Shown here: positions 1 to 6,042 of the stretch, piece after piece
How the letters are laid out: each line of letters begins with the position of its first letter
Numbering within the stretch: the stretch's first letter is position 1
NCBI GenBank assembly: GCA_945861255.1
Contig: CAMAUG010000033.1
Location: 1 to 19,331, forward strand
Origin: Candidatus Sulfopaludibacter sp. SbA3
Lineage (GTDB): Bacteria > Acidobacteriota > Terriglobia > Bryobacterales > Bryobacteraceae
DNA length: 19,331 nucleotides
Reading direction: 5' to 3'
Program-made: the position numbers and the translations under genes
The notes under the pieces: generated by a model
What the model was told of the DNA's origin: nothing
Databases searched by the model: none
The model's input: the letters and a program-made list of their open reading frames with translations, nothing else

Positions 1-958
1 GAAATACCGGCGCCACCAGGAACGCCAGGAAGGCGGTGAACGTCATGAATTCGCCCAGCGTCAGCGTACCCGCGAAAATCTGGCGGGAGCCGATGAACAT
101 CACGGTTGCCCCGACAATACCCATCAGCACGGTGGCCGAGAGGCTCATGAAGGACATAGCCGTCAACGATTGCTCTACGTTGGCAAGCAGGCGTGCCACA
201 CCTTTTGAAAACACCGCCGCCTCGCGCTGCTCGGCGTGATAACCCTTGATCACGCGCACGCCGCCAAGGGATTCGGTGAGCCGTCCGGTGACTTCGGCGC
301 TAATCTTGCCGCGCTCCCGGAAAATGGGGCGGATTTTCGTAAATGCCTTGGAGAGCGCAAAGGCGAAAGCCGCGACAAAAAACGCCGTCAGGCCGGTCAT
401 GGTCGCGCTGATCCGCAGCAGCACGAACAGCGCCACCACGGCCGTCATCAGGCCGCCCACGAAGTCCACCAGGCCGGTGCCGATCAGGTTACGCACGCCT
501 TCCACGTCGCTCATGATGCGTGAAACCAGCACGCCGCTCTTGTTGGAGTCGTAGTAGCTGACCGAAAGCCGTCCCACGTGTTGTTGCACTTTTTGGCGCA
601 GTTCGGCGATCAAGCGCTGTCCGGCTTTCGAAAGAAGCTGTGTGAGCGTGAACGAGGTGATGCCTTGGATCAACGTGGCGCCGAGCACCGCCAGCACCAG
701 CGGCGTCAGCATCTCCGCATTGCGCTGCCCGATGACGTCGTCGATCAGGAATTTCGTCGAGTACGGCAACACCAGACCGCTCAGCCGGTTGACGATCATC
801 AGGCCAAAGCCGAGCGCCAGCAGCTTACGCCGTGGCAGGATCATTTCCCGCAGTTCCGGCCACACGGCGCGGATGCGCTCGCCCTGGGAGCGCTTGGGGG
901 TGGGAGCCTTGTCGCGGCCGGATCCGTGCCGCGTTCGTTCAATCGAGTGAGGATGCAC
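1..958 (-). CDS. ABC transporter, permease domain (partial, left edge)
   Basis: The reverse strand reads without stops from 958 to the window edge, giving the first 319 residues of an MsbA/LmrA-type exporter (membrane domain fused to ATPase). Visible are a hydrophilic basic N-terminus, a first membrane segment around residues 45-62, the stretch YSTKFLIDDVI typical of the first extracellular turn, the SYYDSNKSGVLVSRIMSDVE block of type-1 exporters (about residue 135), and further membrane helices ending FLAFLVAPVF. The nucleotide-binding domain lies beyond position 1, so substrate and partner cannot be judged. The start is taken as GTG at 958 because TAG lies immediately upstream in frame; an internal ATG at 844 would cut into the domain. 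No strong ribosome site is seen. Such proteins usually act as dimers exporting lipids, peptides or drugs. Confidence 0.88.
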   Translation of the reverse strand, partial: MHPHSIERTRHGSGRDKAPTPKRSQGERIRAVWPELREMILPRRKLLALGFGLMIVNRLSGLVLPYSTKFLIDDVIGQRNAEMLTPLVLAVLGATLIQGITSFTLTQLLSKAGQRLIAELRQKVQQHVGRLSVSYYDSNKSGVLVSRIMSDVEGVRNLIGTGLVDFVGGLMTAVVALFVLLRISATMTGLTAFFVAAFAFALSKAFTKIRPIFRERGKISAEVTGRLTESLGGVRVIKGYHAEQREAAVFSKGVARLLANVEQSLTAMSFMSLSATVLMGIVGATVMFIGSRQIFAGTLTLGEFMTFTAFLAFLVAPVF

Positions 959-1099
959 CTAGTGCCAGTGTAAACGGTAAACGTGGTGCTTGCCCGCCGC
1001 GGGGAAGCCTCAGATTCAGGTGGGGAGTGCCGTGTGACTCATCCGGCAAAACGTGTAGCTGCCGGAACCGGTTCGCTGAGCGTGGCGGCCACTCCCGCG

Positions 1100-1285
1100 C
1101 TACCTGATCACAAGAAGATAGATAACACTTCCTAGCGTGACTAAAACCGCAACCATCGCGGCGGCCATTTTCCGTCTGTGCTGAGTGGCGTTCTCTCGCC
1201 GCTTGCCGCGCTGCACCCAGCCGCGCCAGACTTCTTCGTCCGGTACTGGCTCGCTACCTGTTGTATTCAGCATTGTGTGTTCCAT
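1100..1285 (-). CDS. Small C-tail-anchored membrane protein, unknown function
   Basis: A 61-residue protein with an acidic N-terminal part containing PVPDEEVWRGWVQRGKRRE, a basic linker (residues 29-39) and one hydrophobic helix at the extreme C-terminus (about residues 40-59, MAAAMVAVLVTLGSVIYLLV) followed by IR. The charge pattern suggests a single-span anchor with the N-terminus in the cytoplasm. It is the last gene of the minus-strand run of small genes and begins 10 bases after the stop of the 1296 gene, so co-transcription is likely. The ATG at 1285 is chosen; a second ATG at 1273 (residue 5) has a GGA at fair spacing and could be the true start. No function is recognised. A longer in-frame reading back to 1459 looks like antisense of the Pro-rich tail of the neighbouring gene. 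Confidence 0.55.
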   Translation of the reverse strand: MEHTMLNTTGSEPVPDEEVWRGWVQRGKRRENATQHRRKMAAAMVAVLVTLGSVIYLLVIR

Positions 1286-1295
1286 TGTCCGGCGG

Positions 1296-1808
1296 TTAGC
1301 GGATCGGCTTAATGGCAGCCGCATCGTCTTGAGTCTGCGCCGCTTGAGAAAACGTGCCCTGCGGCGCGCGCCACGCGGAGCCAGGATTGGCGCCGGGCGG
1401 CGGCCGGCGGGGCGGTTTTCTAGCCGCGGCAGACCGGGCGGCCGCACGGCCGTCCGCATGAATCCGCATTTCGTCCTCGGTTAATGTCAAGGCCGGGCTC
1501 AGGGCGGTATTGTCCAGCGCGGCGTCCAAGTCGCGCCGCTCCAGCAGGTTCCTGCACAGTAACGGCAGGTCCTGCACCAGAATCCCGTATTTCCGGATGA
1601 GTGACAGATCCGCGCTGACCGCGAAGTCCGCGCGAGTTCGATCTTCGGCAACGCGCTCAAAGGCGAACACGCGGAACCCCAGCTCCTGCCGGAACTGTTT
1701 CAGCGTGAACGTTATCTTCGGGTTAGTCGTGGGGTTCTCCTTCGGGGCTGTCTTGTGCGCAACTCTGTTATGTGTGGAGCCGCGAAGCCCGGTTGCACAC
1801 CGGCTCAT
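1296..1808 (-). CDS. Hypothetical protein with Pro/Ala-rich C-terminal tail; start uncertain
   Basis: The reading frame gives up to 170 residues. The convincing part begins at ITFTLKQFRQELGFRVFAF and continues through ADLSLIRKYGILVQDLPLLC and LTEDEMRIHADG, then a low-complexity Pro/Arg/Ala tail. I believe similar short proteins occur in Solibacter-type acidobacteria, but no function is known to me. The only ATG in frame is at 1808, which overlaps the upstream GIY-YIG gene by 41 bases and has its AGGAG only one base away, too close to work well. By contrast a clean AAGGAG (1742-1737) sits six bases before ACG at 1730, giving the natural-looking start TTNPKITFTLK. The real start may therefore be ACG 1730, or the gene may have lost an ATG. 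It is part of the minus-strand run of small genes. Confidence 0.5.
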   Translation of the reverse strand: MSRCATGLRGSTHNRVAHKTAPKENPTTNPKITFTLKQFRQELGFRVFAFERVAEDRTRADFAVSADLSLIRKYGILVQDLPLLCRNLLERRDLDAALDNTALSPALTLTEDEMRIHADGRAAARSAAARKPPRRPPPGANPGSAWRAPQGTFSQAAQTQDDAAAIKPIR

Positions 1809-2070
1809 ACTCCTGAATCAGGCGGTCTTGCCGGCCGGACCGGCGCGAGTGCTCGCAAACTTCAAACACAAATCCGGTGGGCTGCCGCCGCATGACCGTC
1901 GTGGGCCCTTCTTGCAAATGGACGGTGAGCGCGCCGCGAATGTCGTCGGTCTCACCGATATAGACCCACTCGCGTTCATTCGAAACTCCGTAGACGCCCG
2001 ATGCCGCCGGCGCATAGGTTTGAACGGCGGCCTGCGTCAGTTCCCGAGGAATACGTTGTTCAAAGGGCAT
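1768..2070 (-). CDS. Degenerate GIY-YIG-fold protein
   Basis: A 100-residue protein. SGVYGVSN (about residues 24-31) followed by VYIGETDDIRGALTVHL (36-52) and RQDRLIQEYEPVCN (80-93) follow the order GIY, YIG, then the LI-x-x-P-x-N end of GIY-YIG domains of the UvrC/Slx1 kind. By my hand alignment the usual catalytic Arg after YIG is Ala and the Glu of the E-N-x-L-I block is Gln, so it may bind nucleic acid or protein without cutting. It is as short as a bare domain. The start is ATG at 2070, 36 bases after the stop of the 2107 gene; no strong ribosome site is seen. Its C-terminal codons may overlap the next gene. The fold assignment is fairly firm, the role unknown. Confidence 0.6.
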   Translation of the reverse strand: MPFEQRIPRELTQAAVQTYAPAASGVYGVSNEREWVYIGETDDIRGALTVHLQEGPTTVMRRQPTGFVFEVCEHSRRSGRQDRLIQEYEPVCNRASRLHT

Positions 2071-2106
2071 GTGTTCTGCTTTCAGGCGATTGCTTTCTTC
2101 GGCGGC

Positions 2107-2331
2107 TCATGCGGCTCCGTTGATTCTGGCGGACACGCGGTCCGCAGCGGCGGGATCCACCATGCGCCGCAATCGCGCGACGATAGCCTTGCCGATGCTC
2201 ATTTCCCGGGTATCGATCTTATAACCGGGCATTCGCGGGTCAATGAACTCCTTGCGAAACAACTGGTCTCCCGCGAGCGTTGCGAGCAGCCCTAGCTCTT
2301 CAACGGTAAGCCGTAGCGTCACGCGTTTCAT
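2107..2331 (-). CDS. Small hypothetical protein (74 aa)
   Basis: A 74-residue protein beginning MKRVTLRLTVEELGLLATLA. The N-terminus looks like a beta strand followed by a helix (VTLRLTVEEL), resembling the start of small ribbon-helix or anti-terminator-like proteins, but no family is recognised. The middle (FIDPRMPGYKIDTREMS) is polar and the C-terminus (IGKAIVARLRRMVDP) is a basic amphipathic helix. ATG at 2331 follows the stop of the 2390 gene by 58 bases, and its own stop precedes the GIY-YIG gene by 36 bases, so it belongs to the same minus-strand run. Confidence 0.5.
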   Translation of the reverse strand: MKRVTLRLTVEELGLLATLAGDQLFRKEFIDPRMPGYKIDTREMSIGKAIVARLRRMVDPAAADRVSARINGAA

Positions 2332-2389
2332 CGTATTTTCATTCCCGAACTCCCTCAGCTACAGTGGATGCGGCCACCGGCTTGTTCCG

Positions 2390-2776
2390 CTAAACGTTGC
2401 TTTCGAAGACCATGCCTTTTTGAATATGCCGCGAATGGCCCGAAACGCTGACGTACGGCATCCCCCAGAACGAATGCGCCACAACGTCGTCAATCTCCAG
2501 GCAATTGCACGTCTGGAGTTTCACCGCTTTAATGAGATTCGCGAGCGCCGAGCGAATCCTGCTCTCTTTCTCAAATCCGAATCCCAAAGTCCGGATGGAA
2601 CCAGCCATGTAAAAGAACGTCCACCCCGCTGCGTTGAGTTCCTTTTCCAGTTGACGCCTATCAAGCTGGTTCGCCACAGGTGACCAGCCATCCGCGGCCA
2701 GCCCGTCTTCCAACCGCAGCGGCTCAGGCAGGAGCGTCCCGGTTTCGATCAATATGTCGCCGCGTGCGATCTTCAT
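2390..2776 (-). CDS. Conserved-looking hypothetical protein (128 aa)
   Basis: A 128-residue protein without signal peptide or membrane segment. The beginning (DILIETGTLLPEPLRLEDG) and end (FWGMPYVSVSGHSRHIQKGM) have the balanced composition of a real globular protein; GWTFFYMAGSIRTLGFGF forms a hydrophobic core strand pair. I have a loose memory of similar proteins in acidobacteria, always hypothetical. ATG at 2776 has no visible ribosome site and lies inside the 3' part of the frameshifted gene 2724-2950, so it may be translated by coupling to that gene. Base composition is a little more AT-rich than in the flanking housekeeping genes. Confidence 0.6.
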   Translation of the reverse strand: MKIARGDILIETGTLLPEPLRLEDGLAADGWSPVANQLDRRQLEKELNAAGWTFFYMAGSIRTLGFGFEKESRIRSALANLIKAVKLQTCNCLEIDDVVAHSFWGMPYVSVSGHSRHIQKGMVFESNV

Positions 2777-2950
2777 TGTGATATGTGATAAAGGCGGAGT
2801 GACAAAGGCGGACGCCGACTACTTCGAAATCCGGTCCGAAGTCGCGATCGAAGGCATCGTAAGCCGCGAGGATCGCTTCCAGTTCACCCATGCCAGAGTG
2901 CCTGTCGCTGTGTAACTGGTTCCCGTAGACTTTTGTTGCGCGTCGAACAT
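2724..2950 (-). pseudogene. Small gene with apparent frameshift, first of the minus-strand run
   Basis: An excellent ribosome site AAGGAGG (2963-2957) lies six bases before ATG at 2950, the best start signal in this part of the window. The frame it opens begins MFDAQQKSTGTS and ends after 43 residues in poor-looking sequence. The adjacent frame, open from further upstream to a stop at 2726-2724, reads KVYGNQLHSDRHSGMGELE and then AILAAYDAFDRDFGPDFEVV and VGVRLCHSAFITYHNE, which looks much more like protein. Joining MFDAQQ to KVYGNQ near the AAAA run at about 2928-2932 would give one protein of roughly 75 residues. Either a real or sequencing frameshift has split it, or translation starts at the internal ATG 2891 (55 residues). 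The 3' end overlaps the next gene by 53 bases. Confidence 0.4.
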
Positions 2951-3050
2951 GAACAACCTCCTTGTAGGTTGCGGGGGTTGATCTAAGAGGTCAGAATCAG
3001 ATCCTCTGACTTAGTTCAGTTGATCCGTGAGTGGGCAGAAGCGCTCAGAC

Positions 3051-3070
3051 ATTAACCATAATAGGTTAAT
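3051..3070. promoter_or_regulatory. Operator-like palindrome 1 (ATTAACC-N6-GGTTAAT)
   Basis: Perfect seven-base arms ATTAACC (3051-3057) and GGTTAAT (3064-3070) flank the spacer ATAATA. It lies in the AT-rich gap between the minus-strand small genes (start 2950) and the XRE regulator (start 3103). A second palindrome with the same half-site core and the same six-base spacer lies at 3117-3134. The likely ligand is the XRE protein encoded next to it, acting on its own promoter and possibly on the divergent run. The spacer contains CATAAT on the plus strand (3057-3062), which could be a -10 element that binding would block. Confidence 0.6.
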
Positions 3071-3074
3071 TATC

Positions 3075-3092
3075 TTTACCTGTCAAGTTGAT
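3075..3092. promoter_or_regulatory. Possible degenerate operator (TTTACC-N6-GTTGAT)
   Basis: TTTACC (3075-3080) is identical to the left half-site of the palindrome at 3117; six bases later comes GTTGAT (3087-3092), which keeps only three of the six bases expected in a right half-site. Its centre is 23 bases, about two helical turns, from the centre of the palindrome at 3051. It may be a weak middle site or a lone half-site. Confidence 0.3.
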
Positions 3093-3102
3093 TCATGCCA
3101 TA

Positions 3103-4014
3103 ATGAGCCACAAGACTTTACCTAATATGGTAAATGTCCAGGACCGGGAGGCTATTTTGGACGTCCCGCTATTGATACGACATCGTTTAGATGAACTGGG
3201 GCTGGAGCAGAAAGACCTGGCCACTGCGGCCCAAGTAACGGAATCCTACATCTCACAACTTCTCACTCGCAAGAAAGCTCCACCAGCGCCAGGGCGCACG
3301 GATATCTACGATAAGCTGGGAGAATTCTTGCGGCTCCCGAGCGGCGAACTCGCGAAGCTGGCGGAAAATCAGCGCCAGTTGGAGTGGAAGAAGAAAGTGG
3401 CCGAGCCGCCCAGGCCTCTCTACCAAGCGTGCCGGGAATTGGTCCTCCGTAAATGCGATCCGGGCCGGCAAACGGAGATCCGCAGGATTTTCGAGCAAGA
3501 ACCGTTCGGCGAGCTGGAGAGGTTGATCACTCAAAAACTCCTGGACGTGGCCCAGGAGGCCGCACGCGAGGAACTGAGGGGCGAAGGCCGGCTCCACCAG
3601 ATGGCCGCGGCCGGCCGTCGGAGTTACGAACAGATGCGGGTTGCCATGCTGGAATTCCTGGACACGGACGTCTTCAACGTGTCGTTGGAGAGCTGCATCG
3701 CCTGCCTTGAGCCGATGATTGAATCCTGGGATATCGACTTACGGAGTTTCGCCATTGAGATCGTACTCAACGAGCGTCTGGCGCTGGGCGGCTACAAGCG
3801 CTTTGAGTTCGTGGAAAGAGTGACCGCCCCACCTCTGGCGGTGGAGCCGGGGCTGGAACGATTCCTTAAAGATCCAAAATTGAGCGGCGATGTCACCGAA
3901 GAGGAAATTGAGTTTCTACGAGGGCTGAGTTTGCGGGGAAGACGGCCCGCGCCGCTCTATTACTACCGGGAACTGCAGAATCTAAGGGACCCGCTGCACT
4001 TCCCGTCGGCGTGA
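3103..4014 (+). CDS. XRE-family transcriptional regulator with long C-terminal domain
   Basis: About 303 residues. An N-terminal Cro/CI-type helix-turn-helix reads LLIRHRLDELGLEQKDLATA, then AQVTESYISQLLTRKK, where the recognition helix is VTESYISQLL (about residues 44-53). After this comes IYDKLGEFLRLPSGELAKLA, as in related regulators, and a roughly 200-residue helical C-terminal region (FEQEPFGELERLITQKLLDV, and LESCIACLEPMIESWDIDL) of unknown function that may dimerise or sense a signal. The start is uncertain: ATG 3103 is used; TTG 3088 and ATG 3127 are also in frame, and none has a good ribosome site. Palindromes at 3051-3070 and 3117-3134 suggest autoregulation. It diverges from the small-gene run and is followed by the gene at 4087. 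Confidence 0.85.
   Translation: MSHKTLPNMVNVQDREAILDVPLLIRHRLDELGLEQKDLATAAQVTESYISQLLTRKKAPPAPGRTDIYDKLGEFLRLPSGELAKLAENQRQLEWKKKVAEPPRPLYQACRELVLRKCDPGRQTEIRRIFEQEPFGELERLITQKLLDVAQEAAREELRGEGRLHQMAAAGRRSYEQMRVAMLEFLDTDVFNVSLESCIACLEPMIESWDIDLRSFAIEIVLNERLALGGYKRFEFVERVTAPPLAVEPGLERFLKDPKLSGDVTEEEIEFLRGLSLRGRRPAPLYYYRELQNLRDPLHFPSA
3117..3134. promoter_or_regulatory. Operator-like palindrome 2 (TTTACC-N6-GGTAAA)
   Basis: Perfect six-base arms TTTACC (3117-3122) and GGTAAA (3129-3134) flank TAATAT. The arms differ from those of the palindrome at 3052-3069 by one symmetric base, and the spacer length is the same. The site overlaps the ATG at 3127 and lies 14 bases inside the gene if translation starts at 3103, as expected for an autorepressor that also blocks early transcription or initiation. 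Confidence 0.55.
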
Positions 4015-4086
4015 CCCGCCTCCCACCGTGAACTTCGATGCATGCCGGGCCTATTCCTTTGTGGTATTTCCGACGATGAAGAAGCA

Positions 4087-4353
4087 ATGCCACATTGGTC
4101 GGAAGACTTTTCGGGGTTGAGCTTGGACGACGTCCGCAGGTCGCAAAGCGAGAATCGGGCGTGGAGCAAGGAATTGCGTCTGCGAAACGTCCAGGTCGTG
4201 AACAGCCGGTTGGCGAAGTGCATCAGCATGGACGACTACGTGGCGCTTCGCGCCGGCGTGAAAGAAGACGCCGCCGAGTGCCGGCGACGCGCAGCCGTTC
4301 TGGAAACACAAATCATCCGCCGCGCCTCCGCGCCGCTGGTCCGCGAGGGTTAG
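4087..4353 (+). CDS. Small hypothetical protein with C-terminal coiled coil
   Basis: An 88-residue protein (MPHWSEDFSGLSLDDVRRSQ...) that is strongly charged. SLDDVRRSQSENRAWSKEL and AGVKEDAAECRRRAAVLETQ are helical, the second with heptad spacing, so a small helical hairpin or coiled-coil oligomer is likely. It lies 72 bases downstream of the XRE regulator on the same strand and may be co-transcribed and functionally paired with it. ATG 4087 is chosen because the extra 15 residues from ATG 4042 look unlike the rest and neither start has a clear ribosome site. No family is recognised. Confidence 0.5.
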   Translation: MPHWSEDFSGLSLDDVRRSQSENRAWSKELRLRNVQVVNSRLAKCISMDDYVALRAGVKEDAAECRRRAAVLETQIIRRASAPLVREG

Positions 4354-4373
4354 AGCGCAAGGGCAGTTCACTG

Positions 4374-4387
4374 GTTGCCTGGGCAAC
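4374..4387. terminator. Short inverted repeat between convergent genes
   Basis: GTTGCC-TG-GGCAAC is a perfect inverted repeat, able to form a five-pair stem with the loop CTGG, placed between the convergent genes ending at 4353 and 4387. It lacks a T tract on either side, so termination is only a guess from position. Confidence 0.25.
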
Positions 4388-5346
4388 TACTCCGGCCAGT
4401 ACCCCGGCCGGGCGCGTGCCGTCGCATCGTTGCGCTTCAATTGAACGGTGATGCTGTGGTACTCCTTCGGCTCGGCGTTTCCGGCCTGGAAACTTAGAAG
4501 ATACTGCGAATGCAGATCTTCTCCCACCTTGGCGATCACGCGTTCCAGCCCGGAGAGCCTGGCAAAAGAGACTTTCTCGCCGCCCGTATACTTCGCCAGT
4601 GCATCGCCAGCGTTCTGTGTCCCTAGCCGGCCGATCTCCGTAAATACCGCAAACAGGTTTCCCGGGTCGGTATTATATACGCGGCGGCCGGAGCCTTCAA
4701 AGTGCTCGGCGCCGCGCGACGTGTAGCTGGTCTTATACACCGAATAGTTCACTGGATAGACGGTCACGTTCTCCGCTTGCGCCTTGGTCACCGCCTCCTG
4801 CAGTTTGGCATGGCTGCCGCGATCCCGGCTCTCACCGATGACCACCAGCACGCGCCTGAAATCGGGCCGATCCGAGAACATCTTCACCGCCTCAATCACG
4901 GCGTCGTTCAAATGCGCCTCAGTCCGGGAGCTGCCATCCGGTTCGATCTTGCGCATACCGTCCGTGAAGTCGTCGGCACTGTGCGTGAATTCTTGCCACA
5001 CTTTTATCTTGTCCGAGTACGTCACAATCGCAGCCACTCCGCCCTTACCCACGACGAGTGGTTCGAACATCGCCCCGATTTTTTGAACCTTCGCCAGCGC
5101 CGGCCCAGCGATGGCGCTAGTTTGCACGGCCACCACCAGCGCAATGGGCTGAACTGTAGTTTCAAGACGATGCTTGACGGGCTTGCCGTTATCAAGCACC
5201 TCGAAGTCAGACTCCGTAAGACCCTCAATGGTCTTACCCTGACGATCCGTCGCCGTCACCGGCACCAAAACCAAGGGCACGGTGGTCCGAATCACTGTGT
5301 CCTGGGCCCAGAGGCACATTGCTCCGGCAAGAAGAACAAACCGCAT
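4387..5346 (-). CDS. Secreted VWFA-related domain protein
   Basis: A 319-residue protein with a short signal peptide (MRFVLLAGAMCLWAQ). Residues 25-60 (LVLVPVTATDRQGKTIEGLT, then FEVLDNGKPV) are the beta-rich segment that precedes the A domain in the acidobacterial VWFA-related family. The A domain starts near residue 68 and the protein ends with YLLSFQAGNAEPKEYHSITV and ARARPGYW, the usual end of this family. The metal site is lost: the expected DxSxS after the first core strand reads QTSAI (75-79), so Asp and the second Ser are gone. It is probably periplasmic, with an unknown partner. ATG 5346 is chosen to keep the signal peptide. It is convergent with the 4087 gene. Confidence 0.85.
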   Translation of the reverse strand: MRFVLLAGAMCLWAQDTVIRTTVPLVLVPVTATDRQGKTIEGLTESDFEVLDNGKPVKHRLETTVQPIALVVAVQTSAIAGPALAKVQKIGAMFEPLVVGKGGVAAIVTYSDKIKVWQEFTHSADDFTDGMRKIEPDGSSRTEAHLNDAVIEAVKMFSDRPDFRRVLVVIGESRDRGSHAKLQEAVTKAQAENVTVYPVNYSVYKTSYTSRGAEHFEGSGRRVYNTDPGNLFAVFTEIGRLGTQNAGDALAKYTGGEKVSFARLSGLERVIAKVGEDLHSQYLLSFQAGNAEPKEYHSITVQLKRNDATARARPGYWPE

Positions 5347-5660
5347 ACAGGTTGAGTCTAGACGTGCGGACGGTTCGTCGCGTTACTTTGAAAGCGTGGC
5401 GAGGCCGCTGCGCTTCTCCTTCAAGGGGTTTAATAGGAGCAGCGCCGCGCCTTTTGGCCAAGCTAGCGCGCACGAAGCCGGCACGCACAAAGCCAGCATT
5501 CACGATTTGCGCGTCGAGCCGATACCTGCGATACTTGAGTCACTTCAGTCCGCGCCCCATCACAGTGCGGCGCATTGACTGGAAGGCCGCTGGGTGAGAG
5601 TCCAGACACCCGCGCGATGGGGAAAGGCGACCCAAGCTGTTAAAGACTTCCGAAGTCATC
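5347..5660. other. Intergenic region without a convincing gene
   Basis: A gap of 314 bases between the divergent VWFA-related gene and the GTG-started gene at 5661. Frames on both strands are open for short lengths but have no good starts and unbalanced composition. It holds a 13-base direct repeat (5470-5497) and a 13-base palindrome GACTTCCGAAGTC (5645-5657) ending three bases before the GTG, in the place of a ribosome site. The stretch 5580-5640 is rich in possible pairings, but I cannot match it to a known RNA. Confidence 0.5.
5470..5497. repeat. Short tandem direct repeat
   Basis: GCACGAAGCCGGC (5470-5482) and GCACAAAGCCAGC (5485-5497) match at 11 of 13 bases with a 15-base period. It is non-coding as far as I can tell and of unknown meaning. 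Confidence 0.4.
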
Positions 5661-5936
5661 GTGAGTATCCGGGACCTGGCCGTGCACCTCCGTCGCGGGA
5701 ATGGTACGCGGGCAGAGTCGCTGCTCATCGACGTTTCGGCATATTTGGACGAAGCGATGCGCATCGGGACCGATCCCGCGAGTCCCGACATGCTACGGAC
5801 TCAGCAGACTATCTTCGCCATTGATGAAGTCCGCATGCTGCTGGCGCAACGCGATTTCGTCGGTGCGGCCGCCGCCGCCAGAGACGCTGAAAAGGAATGG
5901 CGGCACAAGCCCGCGTCCGGCGCGTCGCTCGGATGA
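5661..5936 (+). CDS. Small helical hypothetical protein (91 aa)
   Basis: A 91-residue protein starting MSIRDLAVHLRRGNGTRAES from GTG 5661. It is predicted to be almost all helix: SLLIDVSAYLDEAMRI, LRTQQTIFAIDEVRMLLAQR and FVGAAAAARDAEKEW form three amphipathic segments, as in a small helical bundle or a half of a TPR-like unit. There is no signal peptide or membrane segment. No ribosome site precedes the GTG; instead a palindrome GACTTCCGAAGTC ends three bases upstream. It is convergent with the RRM gene, whose terminator lies about 40 bases past this gene's stop. Function unknown. Confidence 0.55.
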   Translation: MSIRDLAVHLRRGNGTRAESLLIDVSAYLDEAMRIGTDPASPDMLRTQQTIFAIDEVRMLLAQRDFVGAAAAARDAEKEWRHKPASGASLG

Positions 5937-5975
5937 CACCGGTTCACCGTCGCCTTTAGTCTTCGCGGTTCCAGT

Positions 5976-6010
5976 AAAAAAGGGGCAGCGCCTTGTGAGC
6001 GCGACCCCTT
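5976..6010 (-). terminator. Intrinsic terminator of the RRM gene
   Basis: Read on the minus strand: AAGGGG, two bases, GCGC, a seven-base loop, GCGC, two mismatched bases, CCCCTT, then a run of T. This is a GC-rich stem with a U tract, 32 bases past the stop codon of the RRM gene. The plus strand gives the same stem with only a weak tract (CTTTG). Confidence 0.75.
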
Positions 6011-6042
6011 CTTTGATACCGTTTCCGGTTCTTACCAGCTTG

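Noticed and set aside
1023..1096. Inverted repeat GGGAGTG/CACTCCC between the small membrane gene and the ABC gene
   Set aside because: Seven-base arms 60 bases apart with no T tract; too weak to call a terminator.
2978..3014. Partial palindrome AGAGG-N12-CCTCT with repeated TCAGA
   Set aside because: Arms are short and overlap alternative pairings; kept only as a possible part of the promoter region of the minus-strand genes.
5580..5640. Stretch with GTGAGAGTCCAG recalling structured-RNA motifs
   Set aside because: No consistent fold or match to RNase P, tmRNA or a riboswitch core could be made by eye.
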